A stretch of DNA of 64,000 nucleotides from Flavobacterium psychrophilum (GTDB lineage: Bacteria > Bacteroidota > Bacteroidia > Flavobacteriales > Flavobacteriaceae), in contig CAMCFT010000017.1 in NCBI GenBank assembly GCA_945874225.1, positions 20,953 to 84,952 of the forward strand, written 5' to 3'. Every line of letters begins with the position of its first letter. The first letter of the stretch is position 1. Below the pieces are notes generated by a model that saw only the letters and a list, made by a program, of their open reading frames with translations, was not told where the DNA came from and did not search any database. Below are positions 62,447 through 64,000 of this stretch, piece by piece. A program made the position numbers and the translations under genes.

Positions 62447-63085
62447 ATGAAATCAGACTTCACCCAAAAATCGAATATTAATTCAAATAACAGAAGATGT
62501 TTGCTATTTGTTTTGCCTTTTTTAGTGCTTTTTGCAATGCTTTATAGCTGTGGTAAAAAAGAAACGGCTGTGAAAGAGAAACCTATTTCGGATTTGTCTA
62601 TTTACAATTTGCCGTCAAAATGGACGAATCAAGACGGCAAGAATATCGAGATGAAGGATTTGAAAGGAAAAGTGCTGGTAATGGTTATGATTTACACTTC
62701 TTGTAAAGCCGCTTGTCCAAGGCTAGTAGCCGATATGCGCAATATCGAAAGGCGATTGCCTCAAGATGTCAAGGAAAATGTCCAACTCGTCTTAGTAAGT
62801 ATTGATCCAGAAGTTGACACTCCCAAACGATTGAAATCTTTTGCCATCGAAAATAAAATGGACGGAAATCAATGGGTTTTCTTGCGTTCCACCCAAGAAA
62901 ATACCCGAGAATTTGCAGCAGTGCTAGCAGTAAATTATAAAAAAGTTTCACCAATGGATTTTTCGCATTCCAATATTATAAGCGTTTTTAATACTGAGGG
63001 AGAATTGGTGTTTCAACAAGAAGGATTGGGTGTAAACTCTGATGCAACAATTCAAAAAATTACAGAAGAAGCGCAAAAGGATTGA
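62447..63085 (+). CDS. SCO1/SenC copper chaperone lipoprotein
   Basis: A 212-aa lipoprotein (AMLYSCGKK) with a thioredoxin fold: MVMIYTSCKAACPRLVADM holds the CxxxC copper ligands, LVSIDPEVDTPKRLKSF follows, and DFSHSNIISVFN has the third ligand His. SCO proteins deliver copper to CuA or to other cupredoxin sites; here NirK, NosZ or NorE-like oxidase parts are possible clients. It is last in the nirK-cytochrome-NirV-SCO series. Confidence 0.92.
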   Translation: MKSDFTQKSNINSNNRRCLLFVLPFLVLFAMLYSCGKKETAVKEKPISDLSIYNLPSKWTNQDGKNIEMKDLKGKVLVMVMIYTSCKAACPRLVADMRNIERRLPQDVKENVQLVLVSIDPEVDTPKRLKSFAIENKMDGNQWVFLRSTQENTREFAAVLAVNYKKVSPMDFSHSNIISVFNTEGELVFQQEGLGVNSDATIQKITEEAQKD

Positions 63086-63124
63086 TTTATATTTTTAAAA
63101 ACTGAGTTTAATACTTTTAATAAA

Positions 63125-63152
63125 AATGGTTCCTTTTGGAGCTATTTTTTTG
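63125..63152 (+). terminator. terminator after SCO
   Basis: AATGGTTCC (63125-63133) pairs with GGAGCTATT (63138-63146) through two wobble pairs, with a TTTT loop and a following T run. Confidence 0.6.
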
Positions 63153-63310
63153 CAAAATTCATCAATATTTTTTTTATTAAGATCCGATTCCTGTTTTCTA
63201 AAAATCACAGCGGTTTAATAGACTTGAATGCAAAAATTCATATGTTCTGATTATGTTGATTTTAATTTCTTTTGATACGATTTAAAATATTTGTTGGGTA
63301 ATTACTAGAT

Positions 63311-63326
63311 TATGATTTGAGTCATA
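63311..63326. promoter_or_regulatory. Crp/Fnr-type operator upstream of nrfH
   Basis: TATGATTTGAGTCATA. The centre (63318.5) is exactly 33.5 bp before TTCG (63352-63355, in TAATTTCG) and 69 bp before the nrfH start. Confidence 0.65.
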
Positions 63327-63387
63327 AAAAAAGGGTAAAATCTATTTTAATTTCGCACTAAAATAAAGCTAATAATAAAAATTAATT

Positions 63388-63990
63388 ATGAAAGCTAGAT
63401 GGATTAGGCGAATGTATCCGCCACCAGAATGGAGACCAGCAATAATCTTGCTTATAGGGATTGTAATAGGCTTGGGTTTTTATATGATAAGTATTGCCAA
63501 TATTGCTTCCTATGCTTCGGATGATCCAAAGGCTTGTATCAATTGCCATGTTATGAATACAGAATATGCTACTTGGTTAGTGTCCTCGCATTCAAAAAAA
63601 GCTACTTGTAACGATTGCCACGTGCCGCACAACAATGTTTTTAATAAATATTTTTTTAAGGCAAAAGATGGTTTGTATCATTCCTATGTATATACCACTC
63701 GAACCGAACCCGAAGCTATAATTATGCACGAACCAGGACAAAAAGTAGTACAGCAAAACTGCATTCGCTGTCATGACCGACAATTAAAAAACCCCAAACA
63801 ATCCAGTTTGATGGTTGATTATAATGTGCATAGAACCGACAGAAAATGTTGGGAATGTCATCGTGAAGTGCCACACGGTAGAACCAAAAGTTTGTCCACC
63901 TCATCAATGCTCGGAAAAAGATCAGAAGACGGAGATGCCAGAATGCCAGAATGGCTATCAAAACAAATAGACGAAAAAGAAAAAAAATAA
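63388..63990 (+). CDS. nrfH: cytochrome c nitrite reductase small subunit NrfH
   Basis: A 200-aa NapC/NrfH-type membrane cytochrome: one helix (about 18-37, IILLIGIVIGLGFYMISI), then four heme c motifs: CINCH, CNDCH, CIRCH and CWECH. It takes electrons from quinol and passes them to the catalytic NrfA, which reduces nitrite to ammonium. nrfA should start just past the right edge of the window. A shared operator puts it in the same regulon as nirK's partners norC and nosZ. Confidence 0.93.
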   Translation: MKARWIRRMYPPPEWRPAIILLIGIVIGLGFYMISIANIASYASDDPKACINCHVMNTEYATWLVSSHSKKATCNDCHVPHNNVFNKYFFKAKDGLYHSYVYTTRTEPEAIIMHEPGQKVVQQNCIRCHDRQLKNPKQSSLMVDYNVHRTDRKCWECHREVPHGRTKSLSTSSMLGKRSEDGDARMPEWLSKQIDEKEKK

Positions 63991-64000
63991 AGTAAATAAA

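Overview
The window looks like a chromosomal segment of a Flavobacterium-like member of the Bacteroidota. Supporting signs are the low GC content, many short lipoproteins with an SC or SCS lipobox, TAnnTTTG-type -7 promoter elements, a Sec/lipoprotein (clade II type) nitrous oxide reductase, and several dispersed palindromic intergenic repeats. No rRNA and no complete tRNA gene was seen.

Region 1 (1 to about 9.7 kb) is the end of an integrated mobile island. It holds a tyrosine recombinase, an excisionase-like HTH protein, a possible replication protein, and AT-rich cargo: small lipoproteins, an L,D-transpeptidase, a VanZ-like protein, a TPR protein, an XRE regulator and an N-formylglutamate amidohydrolase-like protein. 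It ends at a tRNA 3'-end-like fragment followed by a terminator (9661-9714), which is probably the attachment site.

Region 2 (9.7 to 28.8 kb) is ordinary core genome: era, der, an SDR, two TPM-domain proteins with a LemA protein, a MerR regulator, an M23 peptidase, alaS, a GSCFA protein, hutU, a PLP-dependent deaminase-like enzyme, a glucosaminidase/LysM protein and hemL. Dispersed repeats are common here and several have entered coding sequences.

Region 3 (28.8 to 64 kb) is a large anaerobic nitrogen-oxide respiration region. In order it holds: a cytochrome c with nosZ, a NosL fusion, nosDFY and a truncated hemoglobin; a fasciclin lipoprotein; a heme-copper-oxidase-like membrane protein coupled to a Crp/Fnr regulator; a divergent copper-uptake operon with an OprC/NosA-like receptor; nadBA; a 604-aa conserved orphan; a heptosyltransferase-like protein; two Rrf2 regulators; a split class III ribonucleotide reductase; the Ric iron-sulfur repair protein; norCB, norQD, a DUF438/PAS protein and norEF; a three-domain nirK with a duplicated cytochrome c; a NirV-like protein; SCO; and the nrfH start of an ammonifying nitrite reductase. 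Together these would reduce nitrite to N2 through NO and N2O, supply copper, repair nitrosative damage and make deoxynucleotides without oxygen.

The most interesting observation is an apparent shared control system. An operator TATGATTnnAATCATA occurs upstream of nosC-nosZ, norC, ric, nrfH, the fasciclin gene, the 604-aa orphan and, bidirectionally, the regulator and the copper operon. In most cases the operator centre lies exactly 33.5 bp before a TTTG (-7) element, the geometry of a class II Crp/Fnr-activated promoter. The cysteine-free Crp/Fnr protein at 38272-38865 is the natural candidate regulator. On this evidence the orphan, the fasciclin protein and the membrane protein would be new parts of the nitrogen-oxide programme.
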